A DNA stretch of 64,000 nt from Phycisphaerae bacterium (GTDB lineage: Bacteria > Planctomycetota > Phycisphaerae > UBA1845 > UTPLA1): the NCBI GenBank assembly GCA_023150615.1, contig JAKLKO010000014.1:49273-113272 (forward strand), read 5' to 3'. Position numbers and translations under genes: made by a program. The notes beneath the pieces are model-generated. The model made no database searches and had not been told where the DNA came from. It saw only the letters and a program-made list of their open reading frames with translations. This document shows positions 17,808 through 25,622 of this stretch, in pieces; the first letter of the stretch is position 1; the number at the start of each line of letters is the position of its first letter.

Positions 17808-18022
17808 GTATTCGTCCCTTCACGATCGCCCGATCGTAGCAGGTTCCCATAAACACGCGCGCCGCGGCAGGATCGGACCGCCTCGCGCGCAGAATCGCGC
17901 GCCGCGCCCGTTGCGGCCGCCCTCAATGCCCAGCGCGGCTTCCGACGCCCGCGTCGATCGGATAAACTCGCGGGATCGGCCGCGAGCCGCGACGCCGTTC
18001 GCGCTCGACGCAGAGTCGCCAG

Positions 18023-19201
18023 ATGACCGCCACCTTCCTGCGCACCACGCGATCACTCCGATCGACGGGCCGGCTCGAATCGCGCCTGTTCCTCACGGCC
18101 GCGATCGCCCTGATGCTCGGCTGGGGCATCTGGTTCGGCGTCTCGCGCCTGGCGGTTTACGAAATCAGCGATTCGGCCCGCGTCGAAGTCATCCACGCCG
18201 TCGTGCCCGTGCAATCGGACGCCGCCGGGCTTGTCGTGCAGCGGCATTTCAAGCTGGGTGACGACGTCCGCAAGGGCGACGTCCTCGTCGAGCTGGACGC
18301 CGAATCCGACCGCCGCGCATTGACCGAGGCGCGGACGCGCGCCGACGGCCTGCAACGCCAGCTCGACGGACTCGCGCGGCAACTGGAATCCGAGGAGAAC
18401 TCGCTGCGACGGGCGCAGGCGGCGTCGGAAGTCGCGATCACCGAGGCCCGCGAGCGGCACGAGTTGGCGCGGATCAACGCGTCGTTCGCGCGTGAGGAGG
18501 TCGTGCGACTCGAAAAACTGCGCAAGCTCGGCAGCGCCAGCGAGTTGGAGATCCTCCGCGCCAACGCCGCATCGGAGGCGGCGACCCAGGCCGAGCAGAT
18601 CGCGGCCGTCACGATCCAGCGCGTGCAGCGCGAGCAGGAGGAACGTCTCGAGAAGCAGCGTGCGCTGTGCGAGTCGCTGCGCAAGGACCGCGCGCGTCTG
18701 ACCGCCGAACGGGCCGAGACGCAAGCGGCCATCGAGCGTCTCGAATTAGCCGTCGAGCGCCGCCGGATCCGCGCGCCGGGCCATGGTCGAATCGGCGAAG
18801 TCGTGGAGCTTCCGCCCGGTCGCTTCGTGCAGCCAGGGGACGTGATCGCGCGGATCATCCCGCCCGGCGCGCTTCGCGTGGTCGCCTACTTCCCGCCGGC
18901 GTCGGCGTTGGGCCGCATCGCGCCGGGACAGCCCGCGCGCGTCCGCCTGCACGGCTTTCCGTGGGGACAGTACGGCAGTCTCCGCGCGACCGTGACCGGC
19001 GTCGCGGAGGAGCCGCGCGACGGCAACGTCCGCGTGGAGTGCCGGCTCGACGAACCGCGTGCAACGCCGATCCCCGTCCGGCACGGCCTGCCCGGCGCGG
19101 TCGAGATCGAGGTCGAGCATCTCTCGCCGGCCGAATTGGTGCTCCGGATCGTCGGGCGGACTCCGGCGCGTGTTGCGGCGGACGAATCGGGGAACGGGTG
19201 A
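18023..19201 (+). CDS. HlyD-family adaptor of the graspetide exporter
   Basis: The 392-residue protein has an N-terminal cytoplasmic tail, one membrane helix (about residues 22-42), a biotinyl-lipoyl segment (VQSDAAGLVVQRHFKLGDDV), a long charged coiled coil (about 95-255, with many Arg/Glu heptads), the second lipoyl half (RIRAPGHGRIGEVVELPPGR) and a beta-barrel domain. HlyD-type proteins bridge an ABC exporter to an outer membrane channel in type I secretion. Its stop overlaps the start of the C39 ABC transporter by one base, so the two are co-translated. No promoter or small gene is evident in the 17808-18022 gap. Confidence 0.88.
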   Translation: MTATFLRTTRSLRSTGRLESRLFLTAAIALMLGWGIWFGVSRLAVYEISDSARVEVIHAVVPVQSDAAGLVVQRHFKLGDDVRKGDVLVELDAESDRRALTEARTRADGLQRQLDGLARQLESEENSLRRAQAASEVAITEARERHELARINASFAREEVVRLEKLRKLGSASELEILRANAASEAATQAEQIAAVTIQRVQREQEERLEKQRALCESLRKDRARLTAERAETQAAIERLELAVERRRIRAPGHGRIGEVVELPPGRFVQPGDVIARIIPPGALRVVAYFPPASALGRIAPGQPARVRLHGFPWGQYGSLRATVTGVAEEPRDGNVRVECRLDEPRATPIPVRHGLPGAVEIEVEHLSPAELVLRIVGRTPARVAADESGNG

Positions 19202-21930
19202 TGGTGCAGCCCTCGTCGGTGCGGAATCGCGGGCGGCGCTTCATCGTCCCCGAGGTCGTTCAGATCTCGAACATGGATTGCGGCCCGGCGTCGCTCAAGT
19301 GCGTCGCCGACGGCTTCGGACTGAACGTCAGCTACGGGCGGCTGCGCGAGGCTTGCCAGACCGACCGCGACGGCACGTCCATCGACACGATTGAAGACAT
19401 GGCTGTGCAGCTCGGGCTGCTCGCCGAGCAAGTCCTGCTTCCGGCCGACTACTTGTCACTGCCGGAAGGTCGGTGTCTTCCCGCGATCGTGGTCGTTCAA
19501 CTCCCGACCGGCGCGACGCACTTCATCGTCGTCTGGCGTCGCCACGGACGGTTCTTTCAGATCATGGATCCCTCCGGCGGCCGGCGGTGGATCTCGGTTC
19601 AGCGGCTGCTCGACGATGTGTACGAGCACGTCCACGCCGTCCGCGCGGCGTCCTGGCGAGACTGGGCGGGGAGCGACGAGTTCTTGCGCGTACTGCGGGG
19701 GCGGCTTCTGTCGCTGGGCGCCGGTTCGCGCGCGGGGGAACTCATTGACGCCGCGCGGTCTGACCCAGGCTGGCCGACGTTCGCCGCACTGGACGCTGCG
19801 ACGCGCATGACCGAAGCGACCGTCCGCACCGCCGGGTTACGTCGCGGGCGCGACGCGTTGCACGTGCTGGAGGCCGTATTCGAACGTGCGCGGCGCGAGC
19901 CGATCGAGCCCGATGCCGAGTCAAAGGTCATTCCCGCCCGATACTGGTCCGTACGTCCGGTCCGCGGACCGGACGATCGCGAATGGCTCGCGGTGCGGGG
20001 CGCGGTGATGCTGCGGTTCGCCGGCCGGGCCGACGTGGCCACGGCGGCGCAGCGTCCGGCAGCGCCGTCCGGGCTGGAAGACGCCATCGACTCAACCCGG
20101 CGCGGACCGCTCGTCCGGCTGGTCGGGCTGCTGCGCGACGACGGCGTGCTCGCGCCGCTGCCGATCGCGCTGGCGCTGGCGACCGCGTCCTCGGGCGTGA
20201 TCGTGGAGGGGCTGGTGCTGCGGAGCCTGCTCGACGCGAGCCGCCTGCTCGGATTCGGCTCCGAGCGCCTGCTCGTGCTCGGCGCGCTGATCTCGTACGC
20301 CGCGATTCTCGTGATGCTCGATCTGCCCATCGCCGCCGCCGGATACCGCGCGGGCCGCGCGCTGGAGCTGCGCCTGCGCATCGCGTTTCTCGACAAGGTC
20401 ACGCGGCTCGTCGATCGCTACTTCCAGAGCCGGCTCATCTCCGACATGGTCGAGCGCTGCCACAGTCTGCATCTGCTGCGCGCGTTCCCGCCGATGGCGA
20501 TGCAGCTCTGCCGCTCCGGTCTGACCGTCGCGCTCCTGACGGGCGGGATTGTGTGGCTTCATCCGGCCGGCGTCGTGCCGGTGCTGATCGTCGCGGCGGT
20601 CGCCGTCGGCGCACCGCTTGCGGCACAGGCGATGCTCGCCGAACGCGACCTGCGCGTCCGCACGCACGCCGCGGCGCTGAGCCGCTTCTATCTCGACGGA
20701 ATGCTCGGACTGCTGGCGATCCGCGCGTGCGGCGCCGAGCGCATTCTGCGGCGAGAGCACGAGGGCGCCGTCACCGAATGGGTCCGCGCCGGACTCCACC
20801 TCCAGCGCGCGGCGGTGGCCGTCGAATTGATCGGGGCGGCGACGACGTACGGGACCATCGCGTGGATGCTGTTCGGTCTCTTCGTCCATTCACCGCCCGG
20901 CGGCTCGCTGCTGCTGCTGGTCTACTGGATCCTCTCGCTGCCCGCCGCGGCGCAGGAGTTTGCCTCGATCGCACTGCAATACCCGGCCGCCCGCAACACC
21001 GCGCAACGCGTCTTTGAACCGCTCGATTCACCCGAGACAACGCGCCCGACCTTGCCGCGCGGCCGCGGCGCATCGTCCGATCGAGCCGCGCCGCCCCCGA
21101 AGCGCGCGGCCTGCGCGATTGTGTTCGACCGCGTCGCCGTCCGGGTCGCCGGCCACACGATCCTCGAAGACTTCTCGCTCTCGATCCCGGCCGGCGCGCA
21201 CGTAGCGATCGTCGGTCCGTCCGGCGCCGGCAAGACGACGGTGCTCGGCCTGTTGCTCGGGTGGCACGTGGCGAGCCGCGGGCACATCCTGGTCGACGGC
21301 GAGCCGCTGACGGAGGAAAGCGTCGAGCCGCTCCGCACCGCAACGGCCTGGGTCGACCCGACCATCCAGATCTGGAACGATTCGCTGCTCGGGAACCTGT
21401 CGTACGGAAACCACGGTGAGTCGGTCCCGTCCGTCGCACGTGCGCTGGTCGATGCCGACCTCGAGTCCGTCGTCGCGGCCCTGCCGAACGGACTTCAATC
21501 ATCGCTCGGCGAGAATGGCGCAAATGTCTCAGCCGGGGAAGCGCAGCGCGTGCGGCTGGGCCGCGCGCTGCTGCGGCCAGGCGTCCGACTGGCGCTGCTC
21601 GACGAGCCGCTTCGCGGACTCGACCGGGTTCAGCGCAATCGCTTGCTCGATGCTGCGCGGCAGCGGTGGAAGGGCGCCACACTGCTCTGTGTCACGCACG
21701 ACGCAGCCGAGGCGCAGCGATTCGATCGTGTGGTCGTGCTCGTGGGCGGACGGATCGTGCAGGATGGACCGCCCGAAGCGCTCCTCGCCGCGGACGAGTC
21801 CTGGTTCCGCGCGATGTTCGATGATCAGGAAGCGCTACGGCAGGCGCTCGACGCCGGCACGACGTGGCGACACGGGCGAATGTCCGGCGGCAGGGTCGTC
21901 GGACCATCGGGATCGGAGGCGCCATCATGA
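19201..21930 (+). CDS. Peptidase-containing ABC transporter (C39 leader peptidase)
   Basis: From ATG 19201 the product is 909 residues. An N-terminal C39 peptidase domain is complete: Q21 of the oxyanion hole, C27 in the QISNMDCG motif, H107 (ATHFIVVW) and D123 (IMDPSGG). C39 domains cut RiPP leaders after double-glycine-type sites during export. A linker of roughly 180 residues follows, then the membrane domain (about 305-600) and the nucleotide-binding domain: Walker A GPSGAGKT at about 672-679, signature VSAGE at 776-780 and Walker B ending LLDE at 799-802. It is in one run with the HlyD adaptor and a second ABC gene, which it overlaps by ATGA. It probably matures and exports the precursor peptide at 24280-24474. 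Confidence 0.92.
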   Translation: MVQPSSVRNRGRRFIVPEVVQISNMDCGPASLKCVADGFGLNVSYGRLREACQTDRDGTSIDTIEDMAVQLGLLAEQVLLPADYLSLPEGRCLPAIVVVQLPTGATHFIVVWRRHGRFFQIMDPSGGRRWISVQRLLDDVYEHVHAVRAASWRDWAGSDEFLRVLRGRLLSLGAGSRAGELIDAARSDPGWPTFAALDAATRMTEATVRTAGLRRGRDALHVLEAVFERARREPIEPDAESKVIPARYWSVRPVRGPDDREWLAVRGAVMLRFAGRADVATAAQRPAAPSGLEDAIDSTRRGPLVRLVGLLRDDGVLAPLPIALALATASSGVIVEGLVLRSLLDASRLLGFGSERLLVLGALISYAAILVMLDLPIAAAGYRAGRALELRLRIAFLDKVTRLVDRYFQSRLISDMVERCHSLHLLRAFPPMAMQLCRSGLTVALLTGGIVWLHPAGVVPVLIVAAVAVGAPLAAQAMLAERDLRVRTHAAALSRFYLDGMLGLLAIRACGAERILRREHEGAVTEWVRAGLHLQRAAVAVELIGAATTYGTIAWMLFGLFVHSPPGGSLLLLVYWILSLPAAAQEFASIALQYPAARNTAQRVFEPLDSPETTRPTLPRGRGASSDRAAPPPKRAACAIVFDRVAVRVAGHTILEDFSLSIPAGAHVAIVGPSGAGKTTVLGLLLGWHVASRGHILVDGEPLTEESVEPLRTATAWVDPTIQIWNDSLLGNLSYGNHGESVPSVARALVDADLESVVAALPNGLQSSLGENGANVSAGEAQRVRLGRALLRPGVRLALLDEPLRGLDRVQRNRLLDAARQRWKGATLLCVTHDAAEAQRFDRVVVLVGGRIVQDGPPEALLAADESWFRAMFDDQEALRQALDAGTTWRHGRMSGGRVVGPSGSEAPS

Positions 21931-24035
21931 CGCGCGCCGCGATCATCTGGCCCGCGGACCGGGCACACGAAGCGATCGAGGCCTTGGCCCGTCGGAGTGG
22001 CCTGGTCCGTTCGGCCCCGCCGATCATTGCGTCGTCTGCCGACCCGCCGGGCGATGCGCGGGAGCTGGCGCAACGCATCGATCGCGCGACGCAGCAGCTC
22101 GGATTGGAAGCCGAACCGGTCCGCACGGACTATCTCGATCTGGACGTAGCGCTCAGCGACGCCGCCCCCGCCCTCTGGCGGATCGAATCGCAGGATCACC
22201 CGGGATACGGGATCGTCGCCGTGGTGGGCAAGGCCCGCGGGTCAATCATGGTCCTCGACACCGATCTGGGCGTTTGCAAGGTCCCGCTGCACGAGATTCG
22301 GGAACTCCTCGTCCGCCGAATGGAATCCGCCGCGGCGCGGGAAGTCGAATCGATCCTGTCCGGCACGCCGCTCGATGAACCGTCACGATCGAAGGTGCGG
22401 TACGCCCTGGTCCGCGAGCGTCTCGCGCACGCGAAGATCGACGGCTGCTGGATGCTCCGGCTGCCGCCCGGCGCTCCGTTCCTGCAACAGCTTCAGCAGG
22501 CGGGGGTCCGACGATCGCTCGTGAACCTCATCGGACTGCACGCGGTTCAGCAGGCGTTCTGGATCATCGCCTGGTGGATCGTCGGCGCATCGGCGCTCAT
22601 GGGACGGACCGATCGCGGATGGCTCACGGCGTGGGCGCTCGTCGTCGCATGCATCGTCCTGCTTCGGCTCCAGTCCTCCTGGACGTCCGGGCGGCTGCTG
22701 TACATCGCGGGCGGATTGCTGAAGCAGCGATTGCTCGCCGGAATCCTCCGGCTCGATGTCGAAGCACTGCATCGCCAGGGCAGCGGCCGACTGCTGGGAA
22801 AGGTGCTCGAGTCCAGCGCGATCGAGCAACTGACGCTCTCCGGCGGATTCAACACCGCACTGGCGATGATTGAGCTTGTCTCGGCGGCCTTCGTGCTGGC
22901 CATCGGTCCGACGCGGGGAATCCACCTGCCGCTGCTCGCCGCGTGGATCGGGCTTGCGGCGCTCGGAACGTGGCGCTACACGGTCCGTCGCCGCGCCTGG
23001 ACCGCCGCGCGGCTCTCCGTCACTCAGCAACTCGTCGAGCGGCTGGCCGGTCATCGCACGCGGCTTGCACAGGAACGTCCGGAACGGTGGCACGAGGGAG
23101 AGGATGAGGCGCTCGAGGATTACGCGCGGACGTCGGCATGGCTCGATGACAGCGCGCTGGCGATGTCGACGCTCGTTCGTACGTGGGTCTTCGCCGGCCT
23201 CGTCGGGATCGTCCCCGCGCTCACGTATGGCGGACAGCCGGCGACGACGATCGCGATTGGAGTCGGCGGCATCCTGATGGCCGCTCAGGCCCTCGCTCGA
23301 TTCAACGCCGGCGTCGGAAGCCTGATTGGCGCACTGATCGCGGGCGGACAGATTCGCGAACTGTTCCGCGCCGCCCGTGCGGAATCGCCGCTGCCGACAC
23401 GCGACTTGGTTGCCCCAACGGCCGAGCGGGCTTTGGACGCAAAGGGCGTGCGATTCCAGTACCCCAACCAGCATGAGCCGATTCTGCGGGACTGCGATCT
23501 GCGCCTCGGCCCGGCCGATCGCGTGCTGATTGAAGGCCCGTCCGGCAGCGGCAAGTCCACGCTCGCAAAGCTCTTCGGCGGACTGCTCGAACCGCAGGCC
23601 GGAGTGGTGCTCCTCAACGGCCTGGACCGGCCGAGCATCGGCGTCGAGGCATGGCGACGCCGGATCAACTTCGCGCCGGCCATGCACGAGAATCACATTT
23701 TCACCGGGACGTTGGCGTTCAACGTGCTGCTGGGCCGCGGCTGGCCGCCGACGCCGGACGATCTCGAGGCGGCGGAACGCACCTGCCGCGAACTGGGGCT
23801 GGGCCCGCTGCTGGATCGCATGCCCGCCGGGATCATGCAGCTCGTCGGTGAGACGGGCTGGCAGCTCTCGCAGGGCGAGAAGAGCCGAGTATTCGTCGCA
23901 CGCGCGCTGCTGAGCGGCGGCGACGTGCTGCTGCTCGACGAGAGCTTCGGTTCCCTCGATCCGGTGACCCTGCGGCAGTGCCTCAAGGCCGTCTTGGCAC
24001 AACCGCAGGCGGTCTTGGTATTCGCCCATCCGTAG
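21927..24035 (+). CDS. ABC transporter with degenerate C39-like domain
   Basis: The 702-residue protein pairs with the upstream transporter and starts in its stop codon. The N-terminal ~140 residues keep the fold pattern of a C39 domain (GYGIVAVVGKARGSIMVLDT) but lack the catalytic Cys and His, so this part may only bind the leader. Membrane helices span about residues 190-480. The ATPase domain has Walker A GPSGSGKS at 537-544, signature LSQGE at 647-651 and Walker B VLLLDE near 667-672. An H-loop is present at the C-terminus (LVFAHP), although the domain ends almost at once after it. A heterodimer of one cleaving and one non-cleaving subunit is inferred. Confidence 0.88.
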   Translation: MTRAAIIWPADRAHEAIEALARRSGLVRSAPPIIASSADPPGDARELAQRIDRATQQLGLEAEPVRTDYLDLDVALSDAAPALWRIESQDHPGYGIVAVVGKARGSIMVLDTDLGVCKVPLHEIRELLVRRMESAAAREVESILSGTPLDEPSRSKVRYALVRERLAHAKIDGCWMLRLPPGAPFLQQLQQAGVRRSLVNLIGLHAVQQAFWIIAWWIVGASALMGRTDRGWLTAWALVVACIVLLRLQSSWTSGRLLYIAGGLLKQRLLAGILRLDVEALHRQGSGRLLGKVLESSAIEQLTLSGGFNTALAMIELVSAAFVLAIGPTRGIHLPLLAAWIGLAALGTWRYTVRRRAWTAARLSVTQQLVERLAGHRTRLAQERPERWHEGEDEALEDYARTSAWLDDSALAMSTLVRTWVFAGLVGIVPALTYGGQPATTIAIGVGGILMAAQALARFNAGVGSLIGALIAGGQIRELFRAARAESPLPTRDLVAPTAERALDAKGVRFQYPNQHEPILRDCDLRLGPADRVLIEGPSGSGKSTLAKLFGGLLEPQAGVVLLNGLDRPSIGVEAWRRRINFAPAMHENHIFTGTLAFNVLLGRGWPPTPDDLEAAERTCRELGLGPLLDRMPAGIMQLVGETGWQLSQGEKSRVFVARALLSGGDVLLLDESFGSLDPVTLRQCLKAVLAQPQAVLVFAHP

Positions 24036-24094
24036 CCGGCGGTTGGGAGGAGCAGGACCGGAACTCGTCCGGCCCGTTCGTGCCGCAAGACCGC

Positions 24095-24123
24095 TTGAAT
24101 CGACGCAAACGGAACGATACGAT
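24095..24123 (+). promoter_or_regulatory. Predicted promoter of the graspetide precursor
   Basis: TTGAAT (24095-24100) and TACGAT (24118-24123) are spaced by 17 bp. This places a start of transcription near 24130 and leaves a leader of about 150 nt before the precursor ATG. It lies in the 244-bp gap between the second ABC gene and the precursor, which holds no other supported gene. Confidence 0.42.
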
Positions 24124-24279
24124 GCACGCAGGCTGGAAGCGGGTTCAGCCTGACGACGCTTCGTGCTGAAGCCCGGGCGCCGACTGCGTCGGTGTGTGGG
24201 TTTTCGGAGGCGCCGACGGCGGCGGCACCGTGAGATGAGCCAGGCGCCGCGCCAAGTCGTACCCGATTGGAGATGCGAT

Positions 24280-24474
24280 ATGGACAAGCCGAAGCCGATC
24301 GTTCCGTTCTTCGCGCAATTCCTCGAGGAGCAGGAATATCCGCGCGTCAAGACCAATCTGAAAGCCGGCCCGAGAGGCGGCGGTGGTGGCGGTGGCGGCG
24401 GTGGCGGTGGCGGCCCGCCGATCGTCACGATGAAGTACCCCTCGGACGACGACGAGGGTGGCGTCGAGATCTGA
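24280..24474 (+). CDS. Microviridin-type graspetide precursor peptide
   Basis: The ATG at 24280 is preceded by GGAGA with a 6-nt gap and gives 64 residues. Residues 1-29 are the leader, with the microviridin recognition helix PFFAQFLEEQ at 9-18. Residues 33-45 are thirteen consecutive glycines. The core GPPIVTMKYPSDDDEGGVEI (45-64) holds the TxKYPSD signature at 50-56. By comparison with microviridins, T50 and S55 would form esters and K52 an amide with side chains among D56, D58 and E59; M51 would be the P1 residue facing a target protease. The second acidic ring position is Asp (D58) where Glu is usual. It is followed by a terminator and then the two ligase genes. Product identity is inferred; the motif match is direct. 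Confidence 0.93.
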   Translation: MDKPKPIVPFFAQFLEEQEYPRVKTNLKAGPRGGGGGGGGGGGGGPPIVTMKYPSDDDEGGVEI

Positions 24475-24505
24475 TCGACTCCACGCGTCAAATTGGTTAG
24501 CGTTC

Positions 24506-24545
24506 GCAGTGCCCGCGGATCGACAGCCGCGGGCATTGCATTTTT
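24506..24545 (+). terminator. Rho-independent terminator between precursor and ligases
   Basis: GCAGTGCCCGCGG (24506-24518) pairs over 13 bp, with one G-T pair, with CCGCGGGCATTGC (24527-24539) around an 8-nt loop, followed by ATTTTT. It sits 31 nt after the precursor stop. It probably ends most precursor transcripts and lets a minority read through to the ligase genes. Confidence 0.8.
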
Positions 24546-24644
24546 CGCGAACTGATGTGAAAGGTTCGCGACGAGCCACCTGCGGCGCGGCGTGCACCGC
24601 ATCGACCGCGGCCGCGTAAACCTCCGACGTCGACCGAGGGCGTC

Positions 24645-25622
24645 GTGCCCACCGGACACGGCAAGGTCCTGCTGCTCACCCACCGCGACGACTTCGACGT
24701 CGTCGATCGCGTCGCCGCCGCGCTCGCGCGTCGCAGTCGGGAATCGCTCCGGCTCGACCTGGATCGCTACTCGTGCGACTGGTTCCTCGCGCAACGAATC
24801 GGCGGCGACGCCGAAGGCGGGCGGTTGATCCTGGGTGATTCGGCGCTCACCGCCTCCGACATTTCCGCGGTCTGGGTTCGGCACTGGTGCCCGCCGACCA
24901 TCGATCCGCAGCTCGATGCGGACTTCCGTGACGGGTGCATCCGCAACGCGACCGTTGCGATCCGCGGGTTCTTCGAATCGCTCGAAACGACGGCATGGCT
25001 CAGCCATCCCGCCCGAGTTCGCGAGGCCGAAAACAAGGTACGGCAACTCCGCATGGCGCAGCAATCCGGCCTGACGATCCCTCGGACCTTGATCACCAAC
25101 CACCCGCCCGACGTACGGGCGTTCTTCGACGACGTCGGCGGCGAGATGGTCGCGAAGTTGCTCGTGAACCTCTCATCGAGCATGGGCCGTGCGCCCGTGT
25201 TCGTGCGCACGAGCCGCGTGACGGCCGCGCACCTCGAACGACTCGACGACCTGCGGCACAGCCCCATGATCTTCCAGGAGCTCGTCGCGAAGCAGTGCGA
25301 ATTGCGCGCCGTATACGTGGATGGCCGGTTCTTCGTCGGGCGGATCGACGCCGCCGATCGAGCGGATTGGCGCACCGCCTCGCCCGATGAACTGCGCTGG
25401 ACCTGTGACGTGCTTCCGGAGGCGACCGAGGCGGCGTTGCGAACCTTCATGAACGCGATGGGGTTGCGATACGGCGCGATCGATCTGATCCGCACGCCCG
25501 CGGGCCGGCACGTCTTCCTCGAGGTGAACCCGACCGGAGAATGGGGCATGCTGGAGCGCGATCTGCATCTGCCGATCAGCGATGCGATTGCCGACGCCCT
25601 CGCAGCCGGAGCCCAGCCGTGA
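24645..25622 (+). CDS. mvdC: ATP-grasp peptide ligase, MvdC-like (amide-forming)
   Basis: The 325-residue protein starts at GTG 24645. It follows the MvdC pattern: KVLLLTHRDDFDVVDRVAAAL at the N-terminus, WVRHWCPP, a central KLLVNLSSSM segment, SPMIFQELVAKQCELRAVYV and the Mg-binding loop FLEVNPTGEWGML near residues 289-301. In microviridin pathways MvdC closes the lactam between Lys and a carboxylate side chain after the two esters are made. Direct placement behind a precursor with a Lys in the right position supports that role. It overlaps the MvdD gene by four bases (GTGA). Assignment to MvdC rather than MvdD rests on motif comparison from memory. Confidence 0.88.
   Translation: MPTGHGKVLLLTHRDDFDVVDRVAAALARRSRESLRLDLDRYSCDWFLAQRIGGDAEGGRLILGDSALTASDISAVWVRHWCPPTIDPQLDADFRDGCIRNATVAIRGFFESLETTAWLSHPARVREAENKVRQLRMAQQSGLTIPRTLITNHPPDVRAFFDDVGGEMVAKLLVNLSSSMGRAPVFVRTSRVTAAHLERLDDLRHSPMIFQELVAKQCELRAVYVDGRFFVGRIDAADRADWRTASPDELRWTCDVLPEATEAALRTFMNAMGLRYGAIDLIRTPAGRHVFLEVNPTGEWGMLERDLHLPISDAIADALAAGAQP

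Noticed and set aside
24376..24414. Glycine tract as a structural glycine-rich cell-wall protein
   Set aside because: The flanking leader helix and TxKYPSD core identify a RiPP precursor.
24163..24474. Longer precursor from an ATG at 24163 (103 residues) or at 24235
   Set aside because: The added N-terminus is Arg-rich and unlike any leader; only the ATG at 24280 has a good ribosome binding site and gives a normal microviridin leader.
22383..25103. A 906-codon open frame on the minus strand across the transporter, precursor and ligase genes
   Set aside because: It runs antisense to five well-supported genes and has the skewed composition of a GC-rich shadow frame.
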